Of a stretch of DNA of 64,000 nucleotides, positions 33,696 through 43,151 are shown in pieces. Source of the stretch: Pseudomonas haemolytica. GTDB taxonomy: Bacteria > Pseudomonadota > Gammaproteobacteria > Pseudomonadales > Pseudomonadaceae. The DNA is taken from NCBI RefSeq assembly GCF_009659625.1, contig NZ_VOIW01000002.1:434001-498000 (forward strand). Reading direction: 5' to 3'. The notes under the pieces were generated by a model. It was not told where the DNA came from, did no database searches, and saw nothing but the letters and a program-made list of their open reading frames with translations. Position 1 is the first letter of the stretch. Each line of letters opens with the position of its first letter. The translations under genes were made by a program, and so were the position numbers.

Positions 33696-34117
33696 GCCAG
33701 CGCCCGCCGCACGCCTTCCGCCAGCACCGCATCAGGGTAGGCATACCCTGCGTTCTCGTGATGAATGATCGCCTTGACGAATCCCGCCATCACCGCCGGC
33801 CGGGCCAGGTCGATCTCGGCGCCAGGCCGGGTGCCGGTGTTCGCTTCAACGGCACGCACATACGCGCCAGTGTCGTTCTCTACCGAGGGCGCCCACCGGC
33901 TTATGATCGCTTTCACGGTCTTCAAGCCATGCTTGCGCTGGTAGGTCAGCAACAGCTTGCCCAGGGCGCGGATACCGTTCTCGGCAGTGTCGAAGCGGGC
34001 GAAGCGCTTCTCAATGGCCGGATCTGGCTTGAGCTGTCCTTGCCATTGATTTGCCGGGTTGTAATCGATGTTGCCCGGGTTGCGGTTGCGCACCCCGCGA
34101 CTTTCAGTAATAGGCAT
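33692..34117 (-). CDS. Lysozyme-like endolysin / structural protein
   Basis: A 141-aa protein of the group annotated in Pseudomonas phages as structural protein P5 or lytic transglycosylase-like endolysin. Characteristic blocks are RGVRNRNPGNIDYNPANQWQ at the start and FARFDTAENGIRALGKLLLT, then ISRWAPSVENDTGAYV. There is no signal peptide, so release would depend on the holin. Its place directly before Rz/Rz1 supports a cell-wall role. A terminator-like hairpin and CTGGAG precede the start. Confidence 0.8.
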   Translation of the reverse strand: MPITESRGVRNRNPGNIDYNPANQWQGQLKPDPAIEKRFARFDTAENGIRALGKLLLTYQRKHGLKTVKAIISRWAPSVENDTGAYVRAVEANTGTRPGAEIDLARPAVMAGFVKAIIHHENAGYAYPDAVLAEGVRRALA

Positions 34118-34139
34118 GGCTTTCTCCAGGCATAAAAAA

Positions 34140-34156
34140 ACCCGCTCAAGGCGGGT
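34140..34156 (-). terminator. Hairpin before endolysin
   Basis: ACCCGC/GCGGGT stem with loop TCAAG, followed on the minus strand by a seven-T run and then the endolysin ribosome binding site. Confidence 0.7.
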
Positions 34157-34174
34157 GGCGGTGTACTGGTAGCT

Positions 34175-34429
34175 TTAGGCGTCTAAGGCGGAAGCGCTCA
34201 CCGGCAGCGGGAAGCGCGCCTTGATCGCGGCCACTGAGGCCAGCCACGCGGTGTAGTCAGGCTCCAGACCACGGCTCAGGGCGTCGTAGTCGGCTTCCAG
34301 CCTGAGCGGATCTGACTCGGACAGGTAGGCAGCACGGCGCGAAGCCAGGACAGACTCAAGGGCGGCACGCTCTTCATCCGCATGGCGTTGCTCGGCGGTG
34401 ACCATCTTGCTGAAATCGATATTGCTCAT
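34175..34429 (-). CDS. Tail fibre assembly-like protein, 84 aa
   Basis: A small helical protein resembling phage tail assembly chaperones placed after fibre genes: an acidic N-terminal half with EERAALESVLASRRAAYLSE, and an end reading DYTAWLASVAAIKARFPLP, a common pattern in Pseudomonas fibre-assembly proteins. It overlaps the preceding gene by 4 bp (ATGA), so translation is coupled. Confidence 0.6.
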   Translation of the reverse strand: MSNIDFSKMVTAEQRHADEERAALESVLASRRAAYLSESDPLRLEADYDALSRGLEPDYTAWLASVAAIKARFPLPVSASALDA

Positions 34430-34716
34430 TGGGGAAGACTCACTTTGCCGTCTGACGGGTTGACGATATCGGCGGGGTAATTCGCTGCGGGTGAAGCATC
34501 ATCGCCGCACGGCAACAGCAGGGTCAGCGTCAACTCACCGCCGATACGCGTGATATCACCCACAACAAAGTCGCAGTCCACAGCTGAGGCCGGTAGCACT
34601 GCACCTTCAGGCACTCCGCGGAAGTCGAAGCGCTCACCATTGATAGTCAGCACATCGCTGCGCTTGGAAACGATCAGTTCGTCATCCCGTCTCTGTGGCG
34701 ACAATTTAATAATCAT
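34426..34716 (-). CDS. Fibre-associated hypothetical protein, 96 aa
   Basis: A beta-rich protein (MIIKLSPQRRDDELIVSKRS; then LTINGERFDFRGVPEGAVLP) found in the fibre cluster of Pseudomonas phages; I know no function. The start at 34716 is chosen over 34725 because it overlaps the fibre stop as ATGA with GGGAG about 9 bases upstream. It overlaps the next gene by 4 bp as well, giving a coupled three-gene set. Confidence 0.65.
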   Translation of the reverse strand: MIIKLSPQRRDDELIVSKRSDVLTINGERFDFRGVPEGAVLPASAVDCDFVVGDITRIGGELTLTLLLPCGDDASPAANYPADIVNPSDGKVSLPQ

Positions 34717-35510
34717 GCTTTCCATCTCCCGACAGCGCTAAATCGAAACTCATAGGAATAGGCGGTGTTATTGCCCAAAGCGGTGAAGCTTGGGAACGAC
34801 GCAGACGCCGAGACCCCCGTGTTGATGAATGACCCCGACAGTCCATAGAACTGTTTTGATGCGTAAATCTGTGCACCCTGCCCTGCGGTGTAGAACACCA
34901 GCGCAGTCGAGACCAGCGGGGAACCTACGAAGGCGTGAGCCGGGGTGATAGAAGGACTGATCGATGCGCCAGGCGCGATGGTGGCTGTTACCAGAATCGT
35001 GTTAGTGCAGATCAAGGTGCCGTCAGCGAATTTGGTGTAACTGCCATTCGCGTTGGTTCCTGACTCCAGGATCGCGCCGCTGGCCACGACACCTACAACA
35101 TCGGCCAATGCGCCGCTCTTCAACTGCAGTGCAGCCCGAGCTCCCACAATTGTCGAGGCACCGGTACCGCCGTTGGCGACTGGCGCAATAGTGGCGCTCG
35201 ACAAAGGGCCAAGGCCTGCCAGGGTAGAGCCCCACTGTTGAACCATCAGGTTCACTGCGTCAGCCAGCGCCTTGGGATAGCCGTTGACCGGTACAACACC
35301 GTACGCAGCGCCGGTCGCTGTCGCCCCTCGATAAGCTGGGGAGATCGAGATGGCCGTGTCACTAGAAGGGTTGATCACTTGATAAATCCCATTATCAGGA
35401 CCGGCAAACAGGTCCCCAGAACGAGCATTCGAAAACTTTGTCCCCGTCCCAGTTACAACGGTGCTGCCGTTAGTAACTGCGACTGTTCCTTCCGTGTACC
35501 AAGAAGCCAT
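34713..35510 (-). CDS. Phage tail fibre protein, 265 aa
   Basis: A tail fibre or receptor-binding protein. The N-terminus (MASWYTEGTVAVTNGSTVVT, then GTGTKFSNARSGDLF) is a virion-attachment type module shared by many Pseudomonas fibres, followed by ALADAVNLMVQQWGSTLAGL and PVANGGTGAST repeats typical of fibre shafts. The C-terminal ~100 residues are beta-rich and probably contact the host surface. Start 35510 has GGAG 7 bases upstream. A hairpin terminator stands just before it. Confidence 0.8.
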   Translation of the reverse strand: MASWYTEGTVAVTNGSTVVTGTGTKFSNARSGDLFAGPDNGIYQVINPSSDTAISISPAYRGATATGAAYGVVPVNGYPKALADAVNLMVQQWGSTLAGLGPLSSATIAPVANGGTGASTIVGARAALQLKSGALADVVGVVASGAILESGTNANGSYTKFADGTLICTNTILVTATIAPGASISPSITPAHAFVGSPLVSTALVFYTAGQGAQIYASKQFYGLSGSFINTGVSASASFPSFTALGNNTAYSYEFRFSAVGRWKA

Positions 35511-35532
35511 ACGTATCTCCAGGCAAAAAAAT

Positions 35533-35549
35533 GCCCGCACTCGGCGGGC
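35533..35549 (-). terminator. Hairpin before tail fibre gene
   Basis: GCCCGC/GCGGGC stem followed by a seven-T run on the minus strand, then TGCCTGGAG and the fibre start codon. Confidence 0.7.
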
Positions 35550-35565
35550 TCTTTAAGCTCATTGT

Positions 35566-36468
35566 TCAATTGAATGGAAATGGCAGGTTTGCCGTTTCGA
35601 TGACCAAAGCAGTAGGCAGCCTATCCGTCGGAACTTGCGAAAAGCTTGGCGGCATTGGAGTACCTGTCACAACCATCGGGAAATCTTCAGGTGTTCCTCC
35701 TGCAGGCCCGAACATAAACTGAATACCACCAACAGTACCGCCACATCCTTCGCTCCCACCGTAACGGTATGTTATTTTCGTCTCATTGTTTCCGTACAAC
35801 CAAATCTGACAGCCCCGACTCCATGGGAGATAGGCGGCATACTCAACACCCGATTTGATGCTTATCGTAATCTTGGCGGTGAATATATTTGACTGGTAAC
35901 TGGGTGGCGTCTGGCGTTGTTCTACAGTCAGAACAGCATTGGCGTACGGCCTGCTTCCACTCGGTATCGGATATTGTGTTGCTTGAGTGCCAGTTGGTGG
36001 AGGCGCCTGTATTGCAGCGACGACATTCAATGCCAGTTGCAGCGAGTTAAACGTCGTCGCTCCATCTGATTGCCGTGTCTTCAGGTATGGAGATCCAGCA
36101 AATACATCCTTCATCAAGTCAAAACAATAGAACTTAGTGCTTACGCTTGCATTGGTGTAGAGAAACGTCATCGAGTCGCCAGCGATCTTTGTCCCCTGCA
36201 AGCACCCGCTACCAGTTAGAAACACAATCGGAGACGTAGCACCTACCACTGTAAAACCATAAATCACATCCGAAAACGCTAAATCAGAACTAACAATTGT
36301 ATCAGTCCAACTGCCTCCCCAGTTCGGATCAACGTTTCCGCCTTTAAGCCTTCGACGCCTCCAGCACTCTATTACGGTCAAATTGCCGCTTTTTACTAAG
36401 CCATATGTTATTTTTCCCGTATCAAATAAAAGACTACCATCCTGTTTTTTAACTACGAGATTAGCCAT
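35566..36468 (-). CDS. Phage tail-region hypothetical protein, 300 aa
   Basis: A beta-rich protein without a family I can name. It begins MANLVVKKQDGSLLFDTGKI, which resembles minor tail proteins that follow the J-type host-specificity gene in Pseudomonas phages. It overlaps the preceding gene as TAATG, so it is probably co-translated. Codon use is less GC-rich than that of the capsid genes, which fits a fast-evolving surface protein. A role at the tail tip is inferred from position only. Confidence 0.65.
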   Translation of the reverse strand: MANLVVKKQDGSLLFDTGKITYGLVKSGNLTVIECWRRRRLKGGNVDPNWGGSWTDTIVSSDLAFSDVIYGFTVVGATSPIVFLTGSGCLQGTKIAGDSMTFLYTNASVSTKFYCFDLMKDVFAGSPYLKTRQSDGATTFNSLQLALNVVAAIQAPPPTGTQATQYPIPSGSRPYANAVLTVEQRQTPPSYQSNIFTAKITISIKSGVEYAAYLPWSRGCQIWLYGNNETKITYRYGGSEGCGGTVGGIQFMFGPAGGTPEDFPMVVTGTPMPPSFSQVPTDRLPTALVIETANLPFPFN

Positions 36469-36773
36469 TAATAATAACCGTAGTAAATAATGCAATTGGC
36501 GGAAAAATTTCCCCAGCCATTGGTGTTATAGCGGTAGACCCAGGAAAGGACACCGTTGGCGATAACCGCCGCAGGGAGCTTTCCTTTTTCCAATTGCAGA
36601 TCCTGAAGTGGGACAACGACTGAAAACTGAGTCTTACCTGCTGGGGGCGGTGGGATAGGTATTGAACCGTTTGCAGAGTTGGTGACCACTGATCCCTGGG
36701 TCTGGCTAATGTTCATGGTCATATCGACCTTAACCAGACCTGTATCGCGATCTCGAATAACTAATCCGACCAT
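36468..36773 (-). CDS. Phage tail-tip associated protein, 101 aa
   Basis: A small beta-rich protein (MVGLVIRDRDTGLVKVDMTM at the start; a PIPPPPAGKT linker in the middle). It starts 2 bp after the J-like gene and overlaps the following gene. Similar small proteins accompany central fibre genes in Pseudomonas phages, but I know no function. Confidence 0.65.
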   Translation of the reverse strand: MVGLVIRDRDTGLVKVDMTMNISQTQGSVVTNSANGSIPIPPPPAGKTQFSVVVPLQDLQLEKGKLPAAVIANGVLSWVYRYNTNGWGNFSANCIIYYGYY

Positions 36774-36774
36774 T

Positions 36775-39700
36775 TTAAAGGCTCAGGTCAATACCAACCA
36801 CACCGTTGGCGTAAATGAATTTAAGGAATGTATTGGTTAGCCTCATAGTTCCAAGGCCAGCAATGTTCCCGTTCATCTCAAACGTACCGTCAAAGGAAAG
36901 CCTCCACCCCGAAACCCCCGCCACGTAGTTATTTGACTGTATGTAATCACCAATCATGGCGTTAGTGATCATGCCGGTCTTGATCACTGCCGAACTGATA
37001 AATACCTGCCCTCCAGAAACCACAAAAGGGAAAGTTTCTACGCCGCTGGCCTCATCGACAATGGCAAAGCGCTGGGCGAACGCCAGGATCTCCGACGTTT
37101 CTCCGTCACTACCCAATGCCAGGGCCGCCATTACTTTCTTACCGTTGGCCGTGGTCTGAGTTTTGATCGTGGTCTGAGCGGACACCTTACCGTCAAGCCC
37201 TACCACTGCCTGACTTACCTGCTGAACCGATGCGTTTGTCTGTCCAAGGCTGGCTTGGACGGTATCAGTCCGCTTCGCCTGCACATCTATCGCGGTGGCT
37301 CTAATCTTTTCCTCCTGCTGAATAAGCCCTTTCGCGTCATCAACCCCAGCCTGTAAGGTCGTCAACCGTTCAGCGGTAGCGACTTCGCGAGATGCTTCAA
37401 CGCGCATTTGCTGGGCGATACTTGCGGTGGACTCATACGCCTTCAAAGCCCCAGCCAGCTCGCCAGCACCGTCATCACCACGTACAGATGCTCGCAGCGA
37501 TTCATTACTGGACGCCTGAGCCGTGACCCGGCCATCCAAGTTGGTGACCTTGGTATCGAGCCCAGTGATTGCCTCGGCCTGGCCTGCAATCGCACTGCCC
37601 TGCCCTGCAATCGTCTTGCCCTGCTCGTCAACGAGGCCTGAAACTGCCGTGAGCCCGCTCCTGAGCTGCGTTACCTGGGTTGCTGCTGTCTCCCGATTGG
37701 AGGCGACAACCTGCTCAAGAGTCGTCAGCCCTGACTTGTTGTCTCCCACCTGAGCCCCGAGCGTGATCAACTGCTGAGCCATTGCATCTTTTTCGGTTGC
37801 GCGAGTTTTGCGCTCAACTGCCAGGTCAGCTGTCGACGTCCACGCCTTCAAGGCTCCGGCCAGGTCTCCGCTGCCGTCATCACCGCGGGCCGCCGAACGC
37901 AGCGCCTCTACCGATGTGGCGGTTGCAATGATCTTGCCGTCGATTTCTTCGATCTTGGTTTCGATGATCTGGACTTGAGACACCAGTGCATCAGTGGTTT
38001 CAAGGATGGTGCCGATGTCGATCCAATAATCTGCGTCAGGTGGTGCCTCTCCCACGGGCACCGGGCCTTTTGCTTGGTAGAGACGTTGATCAAGCCGGAC
38101 GATATCGCCCTTCAGATATGGCTTTGCAGGGTCGTAGGCGAGCGCATCACTTACCTGCTTGATCAGATCCTCCAGCTCTTGCTTGGCTTCCTCGAGTCGC
38201 TCATTTACCGACCCTGGCCCATCGCCTGTAATCAACTCGATCTCTTCGCGCAGGCTTTGATACAAGGCCCCCTTGCCGATCTTGTCTGCAAAGTATTTCT
38301 CATACTCAGCTTGATCCGAGCTGGCCTGGCCGTTGACGGCGCCGGTCACCGGAAAGAAAGGCCCGACGTTACCCGTGCGGTCCACCAAGCGCGCCCAGAA
38401 GAACAGGCTCGCCCCAGCCAATAGACTGTGCATCTCATGCGATGCTTGTGGATAGCTAAGGTCGCTGAGCTTGGTGGCGGTCTCCAGAGCGGGAGACTGG
38501 CTGTACCAAAGCTCCGTCCGCTGCGTGTCCTCGGCACCTGGTGGGAAACCCCATTGAATACCGACGCCATAGATCAGGCTGGTGGTGGTCAGGAACGACA
38601 CCGCCGGCGGCAGGCCTACCTTGCCTTCCAGGTTGGTCAGTGCCGATGTTACCGGGATCGAAGAAACGTTGAGCGCGCTCACCGCCCGCACCCTGGCCAT
38701 GTACTGGCCCGAGTAGATACCGCGAACGTCGACCATCTGCTCGGCGGTGCGCGGCACAGTGATCCATTCCCGAGCGCCCCACTTCCACTCGACGTCATAA
38801 GCCACAGCGTTTGGCGCTGCATCCCACGCAATCGACATCACCGTTACCGCAATACCCTGCTCAATCACTACGTGCTGACTGAGCATGACGCGGGCCGGAG
38901 CGTCCTGACTGCCAACCGGAATACCCGTAATTGGTCGAGGATCAACAACGGCGCCGTTATCGATTGCGGGGAACTTGCTTGGGTCATGCTGGATTACTTC
39001 AAGCTGGTACTGATGCCACTCCGGACGCGTCACGTTGCGAACGTAGAACTGCATCAGCTTCAGGTCTTCGTAGTCGAGAATCCATCCGCACTCCGCTTGG
39101 GGCTGCTCGCTAAAGTCAGCCATGACCGTCACATCCCGGCCCGCAACGGACTTCACCGCCCGCCCTTCGGACTTGCCGCTGGGAAGGTTGACCATCAGGC
39201 GCGCGCCAACCGGTACCACCGTATCGCGATCCAGCGTCACCATTCGACCAGCAGCCGCGGCGATCCGCCCGCCGTTGTTGCGGCCCACCAGCATTGGATC
39301 GGCCACGGCGATAATTTGCCCAGGCTTGGGAATGTCACCGTCAAGGCCTACACGAAACACTCCGCCCTGGGTTTGTAGCTTCTCGGTGAGCGCAGCCCAC
39401 TGCCCTGCACGCTGTGCTTGGCCCAGGGATGTGCAGCCAATGGCGCCAACCGTGGTTTCACGCACGATACCGCCCAGTTCTACCATGGCCTCATCATCAA
39501 ACACGGGCTCTTTGTCGGTTTCAAAGCCCTGGTCTGGATTGTCCCAGCCGACCATGTAGAGAGTGTGCCGATCACGCGCCCGGGTGCCTTCGTACTTGAT
39601 GGCGCCGTTGTTCAGGATCTGCGTTTGGTTGTAGGTGTATACCGGGTCGCCGGGCATGTCGGCATTGACCACGATCTGGCTACCGTCCCAATAGGCCAGG

Positions 39701-40833
39701 CCATGGAAGATAGAGGCCAGATCCTGTAGGACTGCATAGGCTTCTGCCTGTTTTTGGAAATACAGGTTGCAGGTGAAGCGCGGCTCCATGCCGCCCTTGC
39801 CGTCCGGCACCATCTGGTCGCAGTACTGCGCGATGCGATAAAGCGACCAGCGATCAACCATTGTTGCGTCGATGCGGTCGCCAAGACCGTAGTACGGGTG
39901 CAACACCAGATCATAGAAGATCCAAGCCGGGTTATTGGTGTAGGCCTCTTTGAAGGTGCCGTCCCAGATACCGTTACTGGTACCGGCGCCCGACGTCGCG
40001 TAGGTGCGGGTCTCCGCGCTGTAGTTGGTTGGCACCCGAATGATGCGACCGCGCATCAGCACGGCAATCTTGGCGATGTCTCCGCCGAAGGTCTGGGCGT
40101 CGTACTCGATGCTGCTGACGGCGGTTAGCGGGTATTCCTGATCACTATCGACAACCTCCGCGATGGCCTTGACCACCATCTGGTCGGCCACCAGGTCGGA
40201 GTTGGCATTCGGAGTCAGGCGGCGCACACGTATTGTCCACCGGTTGCCGGCGGGCAGCTCAAGCCGATGGGCGCGCTCGTACTCGGTGACGTTCTTCCGG
40301 TCGACAAACGAGAGCAGCACTTCCACGTACGGGCCATTGTCCGTGGAAATATCCACGGCGTAATCAATGCGCACGCCGTTGATGTTGCCGGCGGAATCCT
40401 GGCTGCGAAGCGTTGGCCAACTCAGGCGCAGCCGCACCGCGTCGAGAACCGGGTTGGTGATGCTGTGCAGCCAGGGAGTGCCAAAGATCAGCTCTTGCTT
40501 GACGTCGATCTCGTTGCTGGACTCGGTATTGCCCTCCAGACGAGCCTGATTCAGCTCACCGTTACGGAACTGCCATTTGACGCCTGGGTAGTTCAGCGTG
40601 CCGTCCGGCCCCTGAATGGGCATGCCATCCAGCTTGATCGAGCGCAAACCGTCAACCGGCCCAACGATTGGTCCCCAGCTCCACATGTAGAGGATGCGCG
40701 CGGTAGAAATCGACGGAACGCTATTCTGCGCAATGCTTGGCTTTTTCTCTTTGGCCTGGCCGCCTTTGCTGCCGATCACGGCGCGGCGGGTGCGAGCTGC
40801 GGAGCGGGACGTCTTCTTTGCTACTGCGCTCAT
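36775..40833 (-). CDS. J: Host specificity protein J (central tail fibre)
   Basis: A 1352-aa lambda J-type protein forming the tail tip and recognising the host receptor. The opening is basic (KKTSRSAARTRRAVIGSKGG) and is followed by SISTARILYMWSWGPIVGPV, RVPTNYSAETRTYATSG and a DLASIFHGLAYWDGSQIVVN block, all typical of J. Fibronectin type III-like repeats occupy the middle (~600-800), a coiled-coil rich region follows (~860-1220) and the receptor-binding end is beta-rich. Start 40833 follows GGAGGGCGC; the extension to 40851 runs into the hairpin. Confidence 0.93.
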   Translation of the reverse strand: MSAVAKKTSRSAARTRRAVIGSKGGQAKEKKPSIAQNSVPSISTARILYMWSWGPIVGPVDGLRSIKLDGMPIQGPDGTLNYPGVKWQFRNGELNQARLEGNTESSNEIDVKQELIFGTPWLHSITNPVLDAVRLRLSWPTLRSQDSAGNINGVRIDYAVDISTDNGPYVEVLLSFVDRKNVTEYERAHRLELPAGNRWTIRVRRLTPNANSDLVADQMVVKAIAEVVDSDQEYPLTAVSSIEYDAQTFGGDIAKIAVLMRGRIIRVPTNYSAETRTYATSGAGTSNGIWDGTFKEAYTNNPAWIFYDLVLHPYYGLGDRIDATMVDRWSLYRIAQYCDQMVPDGKGGMEPRFTCNLYFQKQAEAYAVLQDLASIFHGLAYWDGSQIVVNADMPGDPVYTYNQTQILNNGAIKYEGTRARDRHTLYMVGWDNPDQGFETDKEPVFDDEAMVELGGIVRETTVGAIGCTSLGQAQRAGQWAALTEKLQTQGGVFRVGLDGDIPKPGQIIAVADPMLVGRNNGGRIAAAAGRMVTLDRDTVVPVGARLMVNLPSGKSEGRAVKSVAGRDVTVMADFSEQPQAECGWILDYEDLKLMQFYVRNVTRPEWHQYQLEVIQHDPSKFPAIDNGAVVDPRPITGIPVGSQDAPARVMLSQHVVIEQGIAVTVMSIAWDAAPNAVAYDVEWKWGAREWITVPRTAEQMVDVRGIYSGQYMARVRAVSALNVSSIPVTSALTNLEGKVGLPPAVSFLTTTSLIYGVGIQWGFPPGAEDTQRTELWYSQSPALETATKLSDLSYPQASHEMHSLLAGASLFFWARLVDRTGNVGPFFPVTGAVNGQASSDQAEYEKYFADKIGKGALYQSLREEIELITGDGPGSVNERLEEAKQELEDLIKQVSDALAYDPAKPYLKGDIVRLDQRLYQAKGPVPVGEAPPDADYWIDIGTILETTDALVSQVQIIETKIEEIDGKIIATATSVEALRSAARGDDGSGDLAGALKAWTSTADLAVERKTRATEKDAMAQQLITLGAQVGDNKSGLTTLEQVVASNRETAATQVTQLRSGLTAVSGLVDEQGKTIAGQGSAIAGQAEAITGLDTKVTNLDGRVTAQASSNESLRASVRGDDGAGELAGALKAYESTASIAQQMRVEASREVATAERLTTLQAGVDDAKGLIQQEEKIRATAIDVQAKRTDTVQASLGQTNASVQQVSQAVVGLDGKVSAQTTIKTQTTANGKKVMAALALGSDGETSEILAFAQRFAIVDEASGVETFPFVVSGGQVFISSAVIKTGMITNAMIGDYIQSNNYVAGVSGWRLSFDGTFEMNGNIAGLGTMRLTNTFLKFIYANGVVGIDLSL

Positions 40834-40852
40834 GCGCCCTCCAGAATGCAAA

Positions 40853-40870
40853 AACCCGCCTGAGCGGGTT
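40853..40870 (-). terminator. Hairpin before gene J
   Basis: AACCCGC/GCGGGTT with loop CTGA, T-run on the minus strand, then CATTCTGGAGG and the J start. Confidence 0.7.
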
Positions 40871-40886
40871 CATTGTTTAAGCTGAA

Positions 40887-41474
40887 TCAGATGGTGTCTT
40901 GCGTGTACACCCCGCCAGATTCGACGGCGCCGCCCACCTCACGCTCACCGTAAAGCAGCGGGTAAGGGTTGCCCTGGGCAATAGTGGTCACCGCGCTGCC
41001 GAAGCCGTAGCTCGGGTTGTTACCGTCGTCGTTCTTCCCTTCGGCGCTTGCCTTGGTGGTCGGTGACAGCATTTGCACAACACCGCCCAGGCCCACAGCT
41101 GCGCCGGCGGCGAGCAAGCCCATGCCCAAGGTCGAGGTGGTGCCACCGGTGAACAAGCCAGCCACGATCAGCACCACGCCGAGCAATGTCTGAAACATGC
41201 CCGCCTGCTTGCTGCCCTGGATAATCGGCTGAATTCGGATGTCGCCTTCGGCGCGACCTACAAATTCAAGCTCCTGTTCACTGACGTTTCGCTCGTCAAC
41301 AAACACCGCGAAGACCATGCCGCGCTCGTGCGCCGTACGCATGAACTTCTCGAAGCCCGGCTTCATCGCGCACAGTGCGGCAGTGGCATCGTGAATACCA
41401 TTCAGATCGAGGCGGTACTCTTTGCCGAACTTCTTGCCCAGCACCCCGCCGAGCTTGATGGTGCGAATCGTCAT
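40887..41474 (-). CDS. I: Tail assembly protein I
   Basis: A 195-aa lambda I-type tail tip assembly protein. An N-terminal ubiquitin-like beta-grasp part (IRTIKLGGVLGKKFGKEYRL) is followed by a hydrophobic Gly/Ala-rich segment (~115-155; FQTLLGVVLIVAGLFTGGTT) and a C-terminal region ending near NPYPLLYGEREVGGAV, all typical of the family. It overlaps gene K by 4 bp and lies just before J, the lambda order L-K-I-J. Confidence 0.9.
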   Translation of the reverse strand: MTIRTIKLGGVLGKKFGKEYRLDLNGIHDATAALCAMKPGFEKFMRTAHERGMVFAVFVDERNVSEQELEFVGRAEGDIRIQPIIQGSKQAGMFQTLLGVVLIVAGLFTGGTTSTLGMGLLAAGAAVGLGGVVQMLSPTTKASAEGKNDDGNNPSYGFGSAVTTIAQGNPYPLLYGEREVGGAVESGGVYTQDTI

Positions 41475-42253
41475 GGCCGGTAGTCCTTGTGCCGGAGGAT
41501 CAGCTTGACCCGGTTGGCCATCGACCAGCCGTAGATTTCACGGGCAGCCAGGCGGCCGGGCATGTGGTGGTAAATGAATGGGCCGGAGCCACCGAGCTTC
41601 GGCGCCGGCTCGCTGAGTAGCGCGGGCTCATCGCCTAGATAAATCACTGCGTGGTTTGGGAAATAACACTCCCGCCCAGGCGTGGGGATCTGCAGCACCA
41701 GCATGTCGCCGCGCCTTGCCTCGTTGACCTGGTAGAAACCGGTGGCTGCAAAGTTGTCCTCGTAGAGGCTCGGCCCGTCTTTCTGCTCCCACCACAGATC
41801 GGCGCGCTCGAAGTTCGGCAGTTGCAGTCCGGCCTCGCGCGCGTACCAGTCGCGGCAGGCGGCCCAGCAGTCCAGCAGTCCATGGGAGAAGTCGCGGCCC
41901 AGCAGAGGTGCCTGGAAGCCGGACGGCTTGAACCATTCAATGTCACCACCTGGCCAGCCCACAATACCCCAGGGCAGCTCGTGCAACTCGCAGCTGACCC
42001 GGTCAGCCATGCTCGGCGCCGGCGCTTTATCCGGGTGGCTGTGGATGATCGCCAGCACTTCGCCGCGATCTTCGGCGCGGGCCATATCCTTGTGATCGAT
42101 CTGGAAGTGTTCTCGCGGTGTGGTCGCCAAGTTCGCGCACGGCACGTACTCGCGGCCCTCGGCAGATTTAATCAGCACCCCGCAAGCCTCGGCCGGGTAA
42201 GCCCGCTCGGCATGCGCGCGGATCTCGTCCTGCAATTTCTGATTGATGCGCAT
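41471..42253 (-). CDS. K: Tail protein K (JAB + NlpC/P60)
   Basis: A 260-aa lambda K-type protein with two domains. Residues ~1-115 are a JAB/MPN metalloprotease-like domain (Glu in PAEACGVL, IIHSHPDKAPAPSMAD). Residues ~130-250 are an NlpC/P60 cysteine peptidase domain (GLLDCWAACRDWY with the likely nucleophile Cys; HAVIYLG with the His). It may help the tail tip cross the cell wall. Start 42253 follows GAGGTAG; upstream open frame overlaps gene L and lacks a better site. Confidence 0.9.
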   Translation of the reverse strand: MRINQKLQDEIRAHAERAYPAEACGVLIKSAEGREYVPCANLATTPREHFQIDHKDMARAEDRGEVLAIIHSHPDKAPAPSMADRVSCELHELPWGIVGWPGGDIEWFKPSGFQAPLLGRDFSHGLLDCWAACRDWYAREAGLQLPNFERADLWWEQKDGPSLYEDNFAATGFYQVNEARRGDMLVLQIPTPGRECYFPNHAVIYLGDEPALLSEPAPKLGGSGPFIYHHMPGRLAAREIYGWSMANRVKLILRHKDYRP

Positions 42254-42255
42254 GA

Positions 42256-42960
42256 CTACCTCGAACTTGCAATAAGGCTTGCGCCCATGGATCCACCGAA
42301 GCGGCGGGTGTTGCCCCGGATCTTGCAACTGCTCCACCACCCCCCGCAGCGGTCGAGCGCGGGGTTATCCGTGGGTTGGTTCTTCTTGTCGAACATCGCA
42401 GCCCCTGTATAGGCACAAGCCTCCTGCCGATAACCGCCACGGCACGCCCACCGGCAGAGCTTGGTGATCTGCTGGGCCGGCAGCATCTGCCCTTCCATAT
42501 CCGTGGGGCTCGACAGCGAGAACGTGACCGAGATACTGGGTAGCGCCTCCGTCTTCTGCTCGATGAACCAGAGGTTTGTTTTCGATTGGTCGCTGGCTTC
42601 CGGGTTGCCGTCGGGAAAGTTGGCGGCATCCAGGAAGTGGCGAAACGTCTCGATCACTTTGACCCGGGCGCCGGCCAGGTCTCGGAACTGGAAGCACAGA
42701 GCGGTGATCGCCCCGCGCACCCCGCCGAGTTCGTCATCCACCTGCAGCGTGGGCGTGGCCGGGCGTCCGTCTCCGCGAATGTCGAAACCTTTGGCCTCGA
42801 TCTGGAGCGGAGAGTAGAGCTGCCCCTGCCAGATGATGTCGCCCTCATGGGCGTGGCCATGGAAGCGCCAGACCGTAGCGCCCAGGCGTGTAGCGTCCAG
42901 CTGGTACAGCCTGATCTGGTTACCGGGCTCGAGCTTTTGAATATCGGTGTTGTAATTCAT
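42256..42960 (-). CDS. L: Minor tail protein L
   Basis: A 234-aa lambda L-type tail tip protein. The N-terminal half is beta-rich (LYQLDATRLGATVWRFHGHA). The C-terminal part has four cysteines (KLCRWACRGGYRQEACAYTG and DRCGGWWSSCKIRGN) that in lambda L bind an iron-sulfur cluster; the same spacing type suggests this here. It lies upstream of K as in lambda. Confidence 0.9.
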   Translation of the reverse strand: MNYNTDIQKLEPGNQIRLYQLDATRLGATVWRFHGHAHEGDIIWQGQLYSPLQIEAKGFDIRGDGRPATPTLQVDDELGGVRGAITALCFQFRDLAGARVKVIETFRHFLDAANFPDGNPEASDQSKTNLWFIEQKTEALPSISVTFSLSSPTDMEGQMLPAQQITKLCRWACRGGYRQEACAYTGAAMFDKKNQPTDNPALDRCGGWWSSCKIRGNTRRFGGSMGASLIASSR

Positions 42961-42980
42961 AGACCCTCACAAACGCAGAT

Positions 42981-42998
42981 CCCCGCATAAAGTCGGGG
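42981..42998 (-). terminator. Hairpin before gene L
   Basis: CCCCG/CGGGG stem with an 8-base loop, followed on the minus strand by GATCTGCGTTTGTGAGG and the L start. The T-run is poor. Confidence 0.5.
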
Positions 42999-43151
42999 CT
43001 CTGGGGTGCTGGACAAAAGGACAGTAACGACGAATCGACAAGGCGTAGTAGCCTCTCGCCTTCATGCAATGGATTCCCTCAGTCCTTTGCCTGCAAGCCC
43101 AAGGACTGGGGATTGCGCCACTTTCGGCGCACTCATGACCTGGAGGTCAAA

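Noticed and set aside
38428..39378. 316-aa plus-strand open frame
   Set aside because: It lies wholly antisense to gene J, lacks a ribosome binding site and its residue pattern follows the GC-rich third positions of J.
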